A stretch of DNA of 32,128 nt, from the NCBI GenBank assembly GCA_023424865.1, contig JAFADM010000018.1:1-32128 (forward strand), written 5' to 3'. The notes under the pieces are model-generated. The model had not been told where the DNA came from. It ran no database searches and worked only from the letters and a program-made list of their open reading frames with translations. The DNA is from Bacillota bacterium (lineage in GTDB: Bacteria; Bacillota_A; Clostridia; DSM-8532). How positions within the stretch are numbered: position 1 is the stretch's first letter; each line of letters opens with the position of its first letter. Both the position numbers and the translations under genes were made by a program. This document shows, piece by piece, positions 18,039 to 26,693 of the stretch.

Positions 18039-18698
18039 ATGGAAGACGTTCTTAGAAATCCGGAGGTGGATTTATACCTCCGGCAGACACTTCAGCGAGA
18101 AACAGGTTATTTAAAAGAAATGGAGGAATTTGCACGGGAGCATCACGTTCCCATCATTCCTCCCGAAACGGCGGCTCTTCTTAAGGTTTTCGTAAGCTTA
18201 AGGAAGCCCCTTCGTATTTTAGAGGCAGGAACAGCCATTGGGTATTCGGCAGCCATTATGGCCATGGCAATGCCGGAAACGGGCAGAGTGGACACCCTCG
18301 AGCTGGATGAAGACAGAGCTTCGCAGGCGGAGGAAAACATACGCCGGCTGGGACTGGCCCATAAAATACGTGTACTTAAAGGGGATGCCCTTGAAATCAT
18401 GCAATGTCTGCAAACGCCTTACGATATGCTGTTTATGGATGCCTCCAAAGGCCAGTATCCCGAATACCTGCCTGAATGCATTCGGCTGACTGTTCCCGGA
18501 GGCTTGATTTTATCAGACAATGTGCTTTATAAGGGACTGGTATCTCAAAACGAGACCGTACTTCACAAGCACCGCACCATTGCGGTGCGTCTAAAGGCTT
18601 ATCTTGACAGCCTGTGCAGCGATAAAAGGCTTGAAACGGCTATCGTACCCATTGGTGACGGTCTTGCCGTCAGCTACAGGAAAGGGAATGAATCGTGA
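18039..18698 (+). CDS. trmR: tRNA 5-hydroxyuridine methyltransferase (SAM-dependent, YrrM type)
   Basis: Class I O-methyltransferase (methyltransferase family 3) of 219 aa. Motif I is ILEAGTAIGYSAAIMA, motif II is VDTLELDEDRA, and YDMLFMDASKGQYPEYLPEC with LILSDNVLYKGLV are typical of this family. In B. subtilis the orthologue TrmR converts 5-hydroxyuridine at tRNA wobble position 34 to 5-methoxyuridine. The downstream U32 peptidase gene, which starts within this stop codon, is the family needed for the preceding hydroxylation. That adjacency, and mltG upstream, match the yrrL-yrrM-yrrO order. The ATG at 18039 has only a weak upstream AAGG (18020), so translation may be modest. Confidence 0.85.
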   Translation: MEDVLRNPEVDLYLRQTLQRETGYLKEMEEFAREHHVPIIPPETAALLKVFVSLRKPLRILEAGTAIGYSAAIMAMAMPETGRVDTLELDEDRASQAEENIRRLGLAHKIRVLKGDALEIMQCLQTPYDMLFMDASKGQYPEYLPECIRLTVPGGLILSDNVLYKGLVSQNETVLHKHRTIAVRLKAYLDSLCSDKRLETAIVPIGDGLAVSYRKGNES

Positions 18699-19921
18699 CG
18701 AAAAAGGTTGAGCTTCTGGCTCCAGCCGGTAATATGGAAAAGCTGGAGGCCGCTCTTCTCTATGGCGCTGATGCCGTTTATCTGGCTGGCAGGCAATATG
18801 GCCTTCGTACGGCCTCCGATAATTTTACCATTGAGGAGATGGGGGAGGCGGTAAGCTTTGCCCACGGCCTAAATAAAAAGGTTTATCTCACCATGAATAT
18901 CCTTGCCCATAACGAGGACTTAAACGGTGCAGGCGCTTTTGTCAAAGAGGCGGCGGCAACGGGTATTGACGGTGTCATTATCTCCGATCCGGGTCTTTTT
19001 TCAATTGTACGCAAAAAGGCTCCGGAGCTGCCTATTCATATCAGCACCCAGGCAAGCACAGTCAACTATTCCACAGTGGGCTTTTGGAGAGATTTAGGTG
19101 CCTCCAGAGTGGTTCTGGCCCGGGAAATGTCCCTGAATGAAATAGGGGAGGTCGGCCGGAATTGTCCCGGCGTCGAGCTTGAGGCCTTTGTCCACGGAGC
19201 CATGTGCATTTCGTATTCCGGGCGCTGCCTTCTAAGCAATTATCTTGCCGGAAGAGATGCCAATAAGGGGGATTGTGCTCAATCCTGCCGCTGGAAGTAT
19301 CACCTTATGGAAGAAAAGAGACCGGGTGAGTATTACCCTGTGGAGGAAACCGACAGGGGCACTTTCATCTTTAATTCCAAGGATCTTTGCATGATAAACC
19401 ATATTCCCTCATTAATTAAAAGCGGAATAACGAGCTTTAAAATTGAGGGCAGAGTGAAAAGCGCCTTTTATGTCGCAACTGTTGTTAAGGCTTACAGGGA
19501 TGCCATTGATGCTTATTATGCCAATCCGGATGCACCGGTAAATCCCGCCTGGCTTGCGGAAGTATGTAAAGTGAGCAACCGGGATTTTACCACCGGCTTT
19601 TATTTTGGGAAGCCCCAGGCATCGGATCAAAATTACGGTACCGGCTCCTACCTTAGAAGCTACGATTTCATTGGTGTTGTTAAGGATTATGACTCTGCTG
19701 AAAAGCTACTTGTCATTGAACAGCGAAACAATTTTAAAATCGGTGACGAAATTGAAATATTGCCGCCTAAAGGGGCATACTCTAGTATAGCAGTTCAAGA
19801 AATGCTGGACGGTGAGAACAAGCCTATCGAAGTTGCTCCCCATCCACAAATGACAGTGAAGATCCGGTGCGAGGCAAGCTATGAGCCCGGTTCCATTCTA
19901 CGGAGAGGCGGCAAAGATTAG
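18695..19921 (+). CDS. trhP: U32-family protein for tRNA wobble uridine hydroxylation (TrhP/YrrO type)
   Basis: Member of the peptidase U32 family (408 aa). The family signature is seen as EAFVHGAMCISYSGRCLLS, followed by ANKGDCAQSCRWKY (conserved cysteines) and FKIEGRVKSAFYVATV. In E. coli and B. subtilis, U32 proteins TrhP and YrrN/YrrO are needed for prephenate-dependent formation of 5-hydroxyuridine in tRNA, and no true protease activity is needed to explain them. The GTG at 18695 overlaps the trmR stop (GTGA), so hydroxylation and methylation should be coexpressed. B. subtilis has two U32 genes here and this window has one, closest in length to YrrO. Confidence 0.85.
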   Translation: MTKKVELLAPAGNMEKLEAALLYGADAVYLAGRQYGLRTASDNFTIEEMGEAVSFAHGLNKKVYLTMNILAHNEDLNGAGAFVKEAAATGIDGVIISDPGLFSIVRKKAPELPIHISTQASTVNYSTVGFWRDLGASRVVLAREMSLNEIGEVGRNCPGVELEAFVHGAMCISYSGRCLLSNYLAGRDANKGDCAQSCRWKYHLMEEKRPGEYYPVEETDRGTFIFNSKDLCMINHIPSLIKSGITSFKIEGRVKSAFYVATVVKAYRDAIDAYYANPDAPVNPAWLAEVCKVSNRDFTTGFYFGKPQASDQNYGTGSYLRSYDFIGVVKDYDSAEKLLVIEQRNNFKIGDEIEILPPKGAYSSIAVQEMLDGENKPIEVAPHPQMTVKIRCEASYEPGSILRRGGKD

Positions 19922-20007
19922 AGATTTTTAATGGTAGAGGCCTCTTCCCTGTGGTATCATAAGAGTAATCAAAGATGATAATTTTTCTAATAAGGAGGTC
20001 TTTAACA

Positions 20008-20352
20008 ATGGCTTTTTTCGATGATGTAAAGAAGATTGGTAAAAATATTTCCGACAAGGGCAAGGACGTAATTGAAGTTACGAAGCTTAATGCTCTAATT
20101 GGTGCGGAGAAGGACAAAATTCAGGACCTGTATGTAAAAATCGGTCATGAAGTCTACAATGCGTATAAAGCAGGAGAGGAAACCCCTTTTGCAGCACTTA
20201 CCGCAGAAATTTCGGCAATTGAAGCCAAGATAGACGAGTTGAACTCCAAAATTCTGGAGATCAAGGATGCGGTGAAGTGCCCCAGCTGTGGCGCAGAAGC
20301 TGCTAAGGAGACCGCTTATTGCTCCAAATGCGGCACTAAGATCAGCGAGTAA
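20008..20352 (+). CDS. Small zinc-ribbon protein with helical N-terminus
   Basis: A 114 aa protein. The first ~85 residues look helical and charged, with heptad-like spacing (LNALIGAEKDKIQDLYVKIG and ISAIEAKIDELNSKI). The C-terminus is a C4 zinc ribbon, CPSCG...CSKCG. Such proteins are widespread in clostridia with no assigned function, and oligomerisation through the coiled part is inference. The ATG at 20008 is fixed by AAGGAGG (19992-19998) with 9 nt spacing. A longer frame from 19975 would include that site. The gene is followed by a strong terminator. Confidence 0.85.
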   Translation: MAFFDDVKKIGKNISDKGKDVIEVTKLNALIGAEKDKIQDLYVKIGHEVYNAYKAGEETPFAALTAEISAIEAKIDELNSKILEIKDAVKCPSCGAEAAKETAYCSKCGTKISE

Positions 20353-20395
20353 GGTTTCTTTACGTATTAAAACAGAATGGTTAGCCAACCACAGG

Positions 20396-20424
20396 CAGCG
20401 ATCCGCGACGGATCGCTGTTTTTT
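20396..20424 (+). terminator. Intrinsic terminator after the zinc-ribbon gene
   Basis: A perfect 10-bp stem CAGCGATCCG (20396-20405) and CGGATCGCTG (20409-20418) with a 3-nt loop is followed at once by TTTTTT (20419-20424). It closes the trmR-trhP-zinc-ribbon region. Confidence 0.92.
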
Positions 20425-20453
20425 CTATTTCACCCAAGAAAACATTTCAAGGC

Positions 20454-20482
20454 TTGATGCTAAAGTTAATTTAGGTTAATAT
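20454..20482 (+). promoter_or_regulatory. Sigma-A promoter candidate of the double-kinase gene
   Basis: TTGATG (20454-20459), a 17-nt spacer and TAATAT (20477-20482). Transcription would begin near 20489, which argues against the upstream open frame being translated and favours the ATG at 20569. Confidence 0.5.
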
Positions 20483-20568
20483 GAATTTTGCCATATCGAT
20501 TTTATGTCTTAAGCAGAGTTCTGTTGGGTTCAAGCGTAAGCCCTCGTAGAAAAGGAAAGCGAGCAGTA

Positions 20569-22323
20569 ATGCAAAAGGATAGCATCAGAATGTTTGAAGA
20601 TCGTTTTGTCAGCATAAAGCCCATTTTAAGGGGCTGGTCTGAAGATAAGAAATATTGTGTGGTGTCCCCGGACGGCACAAAGTATTTGCTCCGCCTTTAC
20701 GCAGGTAACTTTGAAGCAAAAAAAGCGGATTTTGAGATAATGAAACGCCTTGCATACATGGGTGTTCCCATGTGCCTTCCCATTGAGCTTGGGGCATGGG
20801 GCGAAGGCGTGTATACCCTGCAAAGCTGGATAGAGGGTGAAGATGCGGAGGCTGTTATTCCTCTGTTATCCGATACCCAGGCCTATGTCTACGGATTAAA
20901 GGCAGGCCAGGTGCTTCGCACCATCCACGCCATCCCTGCGCCGGATAACTGCGAAAAGTGGGAGATGCGCTTCAACAGAAAGCTTGACCGGAAGATTAAG
21001 GGTTATAGGGAATGCCCCATTAAATTTGACGGCGCGGATGATATGATTGATTATATAAGCCAAAACCGTCAGCTCCTGGACGGCCGGCCCCAAACCTATC
21101 AGCACGGCGATTATCACATAGGCAATATGATGATAGAACAGGATGAGCTTAAAATTATCGACTTTAACCGCAGTGATTTCGGCGATCCCTGGGAGGAATT
21201 TAACCGCATTGTGTGGTGCGCTCAGAAAAGCCCGCTTTTTGCCTCGGGTATGGTGAACGGCTATTTCGGCGGAAAGCCGCCTTTGGCCTTTTGGAAGCTC
21301 CTTGCCCTCTATATTGCCGGAAATACCCTTTCATCCGTGTACTGGGCCATGCCCTTCGGACAGGAGGAGGTTGATACCATGCTGGCCCAGGTCGGGGATG
21401 TGCTTGACTGGTTCGACAACATGAAAAACTCTGTTCCAAAATGGTATTCGGAGGGCTTTTACATTCAATATCCTGACGGCGTCCCCTGTAAGCTGAAAGA
21501 GCCTTTTGACTTCGGGTTTCTAAGCGAATTCGGCCGTGTGTTTAAGGTATACGACGACCAGGATTCAGGCAATATCTGCTTTGGAGCAGCAAAGGATGAC
21601 AAGCGGTATTTTATAAAGTTTGCAGGTGCCCCTGCGGAGCGATATACGGGAACTTCAGAGCATGCGGTGACAAGGCTCGGGCTGGCCGCATCAATTTACC
21701 GGGATCTTGCCCATCCCAACCTCATTAAGCTTCTGGAAACAAGGGAAGCCGGCGGAGGCCTTGCTCTGGTTTTCGAGTGGACGGACGGGGAGTGTATGGG
21801 AAGAATGTATCCCCAGTCCCGCAGGAAATTTATGAGCCTTTCTCTTGAAACGAAAATAAAGGTGTTTGGCGATATTCTTATGTTTCATGAACACGCCGCC
21901 GCTCAGGGCTATGTTGCCGTTGACTTTTATGACGGCAGCATCATGTACGATTTTCAACTTGGGAAAACGTTAATATGTGATATTGATTACTATGCCAAAA
22001 GCCCATACACCAACACCATGGGAAGAATGTGGGGAAGCTCCCGCTTCATGTCTCCCGAGGAATTTGCTTTAGGGGCACAGCTTGATGAAATAACAAATGT
22101 TTATACTATGGGGGCCACAGCCTTTGCCCTGTTTTCCGATTATGATCGTTCAGGGGAAAAATGGCCTCTTGGCGGCAGAGCCTATGAAGTCGCTCTAAAG
22201 GCAATAAGCCAAAACCGTGAGCTCAGGCAGGCATCCATCAGTCAATTTAAGCATGAGTGGGAGAAAAGTCTCCCTGATATTAAAAAGACACCAAGTATAT
22301 TGCAGGAAGGAACCCTTAAATGA
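20569..22323 (+). CDS. Fused APH-like kinase and Ser/Thr-kinase-like protein
   Basis: Two kinase-fold domains in one chain of 584 aa. Residues ~1-290 are an aminoglycoside-phosphotransferase (APH/CotH-choline kinase like) domain with the Brenner loop YQHGDYHIGNMMI and the metal-binding LKIIDFNRSDFGDPWEEF. Residues ~300-584 are protein-kinase-like. They show a candidate Lys in RYFIKFAG, a catalytic-loop equivalent YVAVDFYDGSIMYDF with Asp but no HRD and Ser in place of Asn, CDIDYY in place of DFG, and MSPEE in place of APE. Such atypical kinases occur in Firmicutes and substrates are not known to me. AGGAAAG near 20554 supports the ATG at 20569, and the ATG at 20590 is an alternative. The stop abuts the next gene. 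Confidence 0.82.
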   Translation: MQKDSIRMFEDRFVSIKPILRGWSEDKKYCVVSPDGTKYLLRLYAGNFEAKKADFEIMKRLAYMGVPMCLPIELGAWGEGVYTLQSWIEGEDAEAVIPLLSDTQAYVYGLKAGQVLRTIHAIPAPDNCEKWEMRFNRKLDRKIKGYRECPIKFDGADDMIDYISQNRQLLDGRPQTYQHGDYHIGNMMIEQDELKIIDFNRSDFGDPWEEFNRIVWCAQKSPLFASGMVNGYFGGKPPLAFWKLLALYIAGNTLSSVYWAMPFGQEEVDTMLAQVGDVLDWFDNMKNSVPKWYSEGFYIQYPDGVPCKLKEPFDFGFLSEFGRVFKVYDDQDSGNICFGAAKDDKRYFIKFAGAPAERYTGTSEHAVTRLGLAASIYRDLAHPNLIKLLETREAGGGLALVFEWTDGECMGRMYPQSRRKFMSLSLETKIKVFGDILMFHEHAAAQGYVAVDFYDGSIMYDFQLGKTLICDIDYYAKSPYTNTMGRMWGSSRFMSPEEFALGAQLDEITNVYTMGATAFALFSDYDRSGEKWPLGGRAYEVALKAISQNRELRQASISQFKHEWEKSLPDIKKTPSILQEGTLK

Positions 22324-22914
22324 ATGAATATAGGCGAAATGAAGAATAAGGCTGATCTGCGTACTTTAATGAAGCGTAGAAGAGAGGCTATGAGCGAAGA
22401 TGAAAGGGAAGCGCTTTCCATAAGGGCGGTCCAAAGGCTTTTTAGCCTTCCGGAGATGGCTCATTGCAGAATTGTCATGTCCTATATGCCCATACGAAAT
22501 GAAGTGGATACGCTCCGCTTCAACAAAGATATTCTTGATGCAAATAAACAGCTTTGCCTGCCCCGGGTCCGGAACGAAAAGGACATGGATGCTTTTTTTA
22601 TAACAGATTTTAAGCTGGAGCTGGCCCAAGGCCATTTTAATATTCAGGAGCCTTTATTTGCCCTGGAACCGGTTAACCCCGCTACAATTAATATTATTAT
22701 TCTTCCCGGGCTTGCTTTTGACACCAGGGGCAACCGTCTGGGCTTTGGCAAAGGGTATTACGATCGCTTTATTGAAAGGATTGACGAAAAGTGTCTTAAG
22801 ATCGGCCTGGCTTATGACTTTCAGGTGATTGAGGGCATTGAGGCGGAGCCCTGGGACAGGAAGCTGGATCTTGTGGTGACCGAGGACAGGGTTTACCGTT
22901 TTCATTCCGCTTGA
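22324..22914 (+). CDS. 5-formyltetrahydrofolate cyclo-ligase
   Basis: Converts 5-formyltetrahydrofolate to 5,10-methenyltetrahydrofolate with ATP, rescuing a storage or inhibitory folate form. 196 aa, normal length. Family features are the N-terminal basic Lys/Arg helix (LRTLMKRRREAMS), MSYMPIRNEVDT and the substrate/ATP site NRLGFGKGYYDRFIE, then LAYDFQVIEGIEAEPWDRKLDLVVTE. The ATG at 22324 directly follows the upstream TGA, with AGGAAGGAA at about 22304-22312, so it is likely cotranscribed with the kinase gene. A second ATG five codons in is possible. Confidence 0.94.
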   Translation: MNIGEMKNKADLRTLMKRRREAMSEDEREALSIRAVQRLFSLPEMAHCRIVMSYMPIRNEVDTLRFNKDILDANKQLCLPRVRNEKDMDAFFITDFKLELAQGHFNIQEPLFALEPVNPATINIIILPGLAFDTRGNRLGFGKGYYDRFIERIDEKCLKIGLAYDFQVIEGIEAEPWDRKLDLVVTEDRVYRFHSA

Positions 22915-23021
22915 TTTAAGGTATCATAGGGAATAGAGATAATTCCTTGCATAGAGGGGATATACCATACAAAGATAATTTCCTGATAAGGTATTTATTA
23001 TTGGAGAGGAACGATACTTTT

Positions 23022-26000
23022 TTGAACGAATTTGTCCATTTGCATGTCCATAGCGAATACAGCCTTTTAGACGGTGCCTGCCGTATAGTCCCCCTGGTTA
23101 AGCGCGCAAAGGAGCTTAACATGACAAGCCTTGCCCTAACCGATCACGGGGTTATGTACGGCGTCATCGATTTTTATAAAGCCTGCAAAAAGGAAGGCAT
23201 AAAGCCCATTTTAGGGTGTGAGGTCTACACTGCGCCCCGGTCCCACCTGGACAGAGATCCACGGCTGGATTCGGAGCAGGGGCATCTTATACTTCTTGCA
23301 GTTAACAATCAGGGCTACCGAAACCTCATGAAGCTGGTATCCCTTGGCTTTACCGAAGGCTTTTATTATAAGCCCCGTATTGATTATGTTCAGCTTAGGG
23401 AGCATCATGAAGGGCTTATCGCCCTAAGCGCCTGCCTGGCAGGGGACATTCCCAGAAGGCTCATGCGAAACGATTATGAAGATGCAAAAAAAATGGCCCT
23501 TATGCTTGAGGAAATCATGGGCAAGGACCATTTTTATCTGGAGCTTCAGCATAACGGCATCGAAGAGCAGAAGCAGGTTAACCAGGATCTCATAAAGCTT
23601 TCCAGAGAAACGGGCATTCCCCTTGTGGCCACAAATGACGTACACTTTATCAAAAGGGCAGACTCCCGTTCCCAGGAAATTCTCATATGCATTCAGACAG
23701 GCAAAAGCGTTGACGATGAGGATCGAATGCGCTTTGAAACCGATGAATTTTTCCTTAAGTCCCAGGACGAAATGGCGGCCCATTTTGCAGCCTGCCCCGA
23801 GGCTCTCGCCAATACGGCGGATATTGCCGGACGCTGTAATGTGGAGCTTACCTTCGGCCAGCTTCATCTGCCTAAATTCGAGGTTCCCGGGGAAGTAGAT
23901 TCCTATGAATACCTGAAAAGCTTATGTGAAGAGGGATTTCACAAGCGTTACACGGAATCGCCTGAGCTTTTGGAAAGGCTTCACTACGAGCTTAATGTCA
24001 TACACAGTATGGGTTATGTTGACTATTTTCTCATTGTATGGGATTTTATAAAATATGCCCGTGACAACGGCATTATGGTGGGGCCGGGGAGAGGCTCTGC
24101 CGCAGGCAGCCTGGTGGCCTACTGCCTGGGAATCACCAATGTTGACCCTATAAAATACAATCTCATTTTTGAACGCTTTTTAAATCCCGACCGCATCAGC
24201 ATGCCGGATATCGATATTGACTTCTGCTATGAGCGCAGACAGGAGGTTATTGATTATGTTATCCGCAAATACGGAGAGGACAGGGTGGCCCAAATCATCA
24301 CGTTTGGAACCATGGCTGCCCGGGCTGCCGTACGGGATGTGGGCCGGGCGCTGGGAATCGCCTATAATGATGTGGACAGGGTTGCCAAGCTCATCCCTAT
24401 GATGCAGGGGCGGCACATCACCATTGAAGATGCCCTTTCCATGATCCCGGATCTTAAAAAGATGTATGAAGGGGATATGCGCATCAAGGAGCTTCTGGAT
24501 ACGGCCAAGTCCCTGGAGGGAATGCCCCGCCATGCCTCCACCCACGCGGCGGGCGTGGTTATTTCCGGAGAGCCCCTTACCGAATATGTGCCTTTATACA
24601 AAAACGACGAGCTTATCTCCACCCAGTTTACCATGAATACCCTGGAAGAGCTGGGCCTCCTTAAAATGGACTTTCTGGCCCTTAGAACCATTACCGTTAT
24701 AAGGGACTCCCTGGACCTCATTTACAGCAACCGCAAGGAACGCATCGATATAGACAAGATTAATTATGAGGACAAGGATGTTTATGACATGCTGGGCCGG
24801 GGGGATACCTCCGGAGTATTCCAGCTTGAAAGTCAGGGCATGACCCTCTTTATGAAGGATCTCCAGCCCGGAAGCCTTGAGGATATTATCGCAGGTATTT
24901 CTCTTTACCGTCCGGGACCTATGGATCAAATCCCCCGTTACATTCGCAATAAAAACTATCCCGAAGGCATTACCTACCACACCCCAAGGCTTGAGCCTAT
25001 TCTCAATGTCACTTACGGCTGTATGGTCTACCAGGAGCAGGTAATGCAGATCTTCCGTGATCTGGCGGGCTTTTCCTTAGGGCGCTCGGATCTTGTTCGG
25101 AGAGCTATGTCCAAAAAGAAAAAGGATGTTATGGATGCGGAGCGCCAGAACTTTATTTATGGCGCCACCGACGAAAAAGGAAATGTCCTTATAACCGGCG
25201 CCATGCGCAATGGTGTGGATGAGCGGGCCGCCAATATTATCTTTGATGAAATGATGGATTTTGCCAGCTACGCCTTCAATAAATCCCATGCGGCCGCCTA
25301 CGCCTATGTGGGTTATCAGACGGCCTGGCTCAAGTACTATTATCCAGTGGAATTCATGGCTGCCCTGCTCAACAGCTTTATGGGGAGTATGGGAAAAGTA
25401 TCCCAATACGTTATGGACTGCCGTAAAATGGGGATTGATGTTATGGCTCCCGACATTAACGAAAGCATGAGCTCCTTTTCTGTTAAAGAAACAAAAATCC
25501 GTTTCGGGCTTTTTGCAGTTAAGCATGTGGGGGAGGCCGTGGTGCGAAACATTATAGCTGAACGGGAAAAAGACGGCCCTTTCAAGGATTTTCTGGACTT
25601 TTGTGAACGTATGGAGGGCAAGGAATTAAATAAGCGTGCGGTGGAAAGCCTTATAAAGTGTGGTGCTTTTGATTGCTTCGGTATTTTCAGGTCCCAGCTT
25701 ACGAGCACCTATGAGACTATTTTAGACAGTGTAGCCCAAAAAAGGCGCTCCATGCTCACAGGTCAGATGTCCCTTTTTGATGCTGCGGGTTCCGAAGGCG
25801 ATACCCCTTCCTTTAAATGGCCGGATATAAGGGAGTATGATGCCAAAAATCTCCTGGCTATGGAAAAGGAAATGATGGGCCTGTATCTGACAGGTCATCC
25901 TCTGGATGAATTTGCTGATCAAATTAAAAAATATGCTACGGTATTTTCCAGTGATTTTGAATTGGGAGATGAGGATCCTCTTGCGGAGCCCAAGCTTAAA

Positions 26001-26642
26001 GATGACCAGTTTGTAAGGGTTGCAGGCATCGTAAGTGATCTAAAAACCTTAAGCACACGAAATAATCGCATGATGGCCTTTGTTAATGTGGAAGATCTTT
26101 ACGGTCAGATGGAAGTTGTGGTTTTTCCTAATATCTACGAGCAATATGGACGAATGCTTGTGCCGGACAAGTCCATTTGGGTGGAAGGACGTATTAATAT
26201 AAAGGAAGATGAGCAGCCTAAAATATTGGCCAATCGCATTGCGGTGCTCACCAACCAACCCACGGAGGAAGAACCGGCCTTTATTCCCACAAGCCCCTCC
26301 TCAGAAAAGGCCTCGCGTTTTAGCGGAGAGAGACGGGCTTACCCGCCTAAGAAAATGCCTGAGAGTCCAAAAAACTCTTTGCCGGTTAATAATGGAGTCG
26401 TCAGGGAAAAAAATGAGAGCGGGGAAAAAAAGATAATTAAAATTCTTTTAAGCCCTGAAATTGAGGAGGAAAAAAGCAAGCGGGTGCTGGCATTACTGCG
26501 TTATTTCGAAGGCGGTGAAAAGGCGCTTGTTTACAGGGACGACGTCAAGAAGCCCGAACTCCGGATGGGCGTAGAACTCACTGATCTTCTGGTTGAGGAG
26601 CTGATCCGTATTCTTGGGCCTTCAAAGGTAAAGCTGGTATAG
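23022..26642 (+). CDS. dnaE: DNA polymerase III alpha subunit
   Basis: Replicative polymerase subunit, 1206 aa with this start. The N-terminal PHP domain is rich in metal ligands: FVHLHVHSEYSLLDG, ALTDHGVMYG, GCEVYTAPR and VATNDVHF. Polymerase residues are PDIDIDF (Asp pair near residues 395-397) and LLKMDFLALRTIT (third Asp near 550), with the GPGRGSAAGSLVAYCLGIT motif. The helix-hairpin-helix part is followed by an OB fold (VRVAGIVSDLKTLST). The last ~70 residues form an additional small domain after a polar linker. The TTG at 23022 follows GGAGAGGA (23003-23010). The frame is open from a TTG at 22947, which lacks a site. A weak hairpin (GGAAT 22930 with ATTCC 22942) lies upstream. Confidence 0.96.
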   Translation: MNEFVHLHVHSEYSLLDGACRIVPLVKRAKELNMTSLALTDHGVMYGVIDFYKACKKEGIKPILGCEVYTAPRSHLDRDPRLDSEQGHLILLAVNNQGYRNLMKLVSLGFTEGFYYKPRIDYVQLREHHEGLIALSACLAGDIPRRLMRNDYEDAKKMALMLEEIMGKDHFYLELQHNGIEEQKQVNQDLIKLSRETGIPLVATNDVHFIKRADSRSQEILICIQTGKSVDDEDRMRFETDEFFLKSQDEMAAHFAACPEALANTADIAGRCNVELTFGQLHLPKFEVPGEVDSYEYLKSLCEEGFHKRYTESPELLERLHYELNVIHSMGYVDYFLIVWDFIKYARDNGIMVGPGRGSAAGSLVAYCLGITNVDPIKYNLIFERFLNPDRISMPDIDIDFCYERRQEVIDYVIRKYGEDRVAQIITFGTMAARAAVRDVGRALGIAYNDVDRVAKLIPMMQGRHITIEDALSMIPDLKKMYEGDMRIKELLDTAKSLEGMPRHASTHAAGVVISGEPLTEYVPLYKNDELISTQFTMNTLEELGLLKMDFLALRTITVIRDSLDLIYSNRKERIDIDKINYEDKDVYDMLGRGDTSGVFQLESQGMTLFMKDLQPGSLEDIIAGISLYRPGPMDQIPRYIRNKNYPEGITYHTPRLEPILNVTYGCMVYQEQVMQIFRDLAGFSLGRSDLVRRAMSKKKKDVMDAERQNFIYGATDEKGNVLITGAMRNGVDERAANIIFDEMMDFASYAFNKSHAAAYAYVGYQTAWLKYYYPVEFMAALLNSFMGSMGKVSQYVMDCRKMGIDVMAPDINESMSSFSVKETKIRFGLFAVKHVGEAVVRNIIAEREKDGPFKDFLDFCERMEGKELNKRAVESLIKCGAFDCFGIFRSQLTSTYETILDSVAQKRRSMLTGQMSLFDAAGSEGDTPSFKWPDIREYDAKNLLAMEKEMMGLYLTGHPLDEFADQIKKYATVFSSDFELGDEDPLAEPKLKDDQFVRVAGIVSDLKTLSTRNNRMMAFVNVEDLYGQMEVVVFPNIYEQYGRMLVPDKSIWVEGRINIKEDEQPKILANRIAVLTNQPTEEEPAFIPTSPSSEKASRFSGERRAYPPKKMPESPKNSLPVNNGVVREKNESGEKKIIKILLSPEIEEEKSKRVLALLRYFEGGEKALVYRDDVKKPELRMGVELTDLLVEELIRILGPSKVKLV

Positions 26643-26693
26643 TTTTTCTTGCACTTTACCAAAAAATAATATATATTTATTTGGGGTGATATA

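Noticed and set aside
20095..20388. Minus-strand frame opposite the zinc-ribbon gene
   Set aside because: It is a shadow of a gene with a perfect ribosome binding site, zinc-ribbon motif and terminator on the plus strand.
20488..20568. Longer N-terminus of the double-kinase protein
   Set aside because: It would begin at the predicted transcription start and has no ribosome binding site. The added residues are basic and unlike the kinase fold.
22921..22960. TRAP-binding site made of UAG/GAG triplets upstream of dnaE
   Set aside because: Only three or four triplets with irregular spacing are present. A TRAP site needs many triplets spaced 2-3 nt. No other gap in the window shows such a run.
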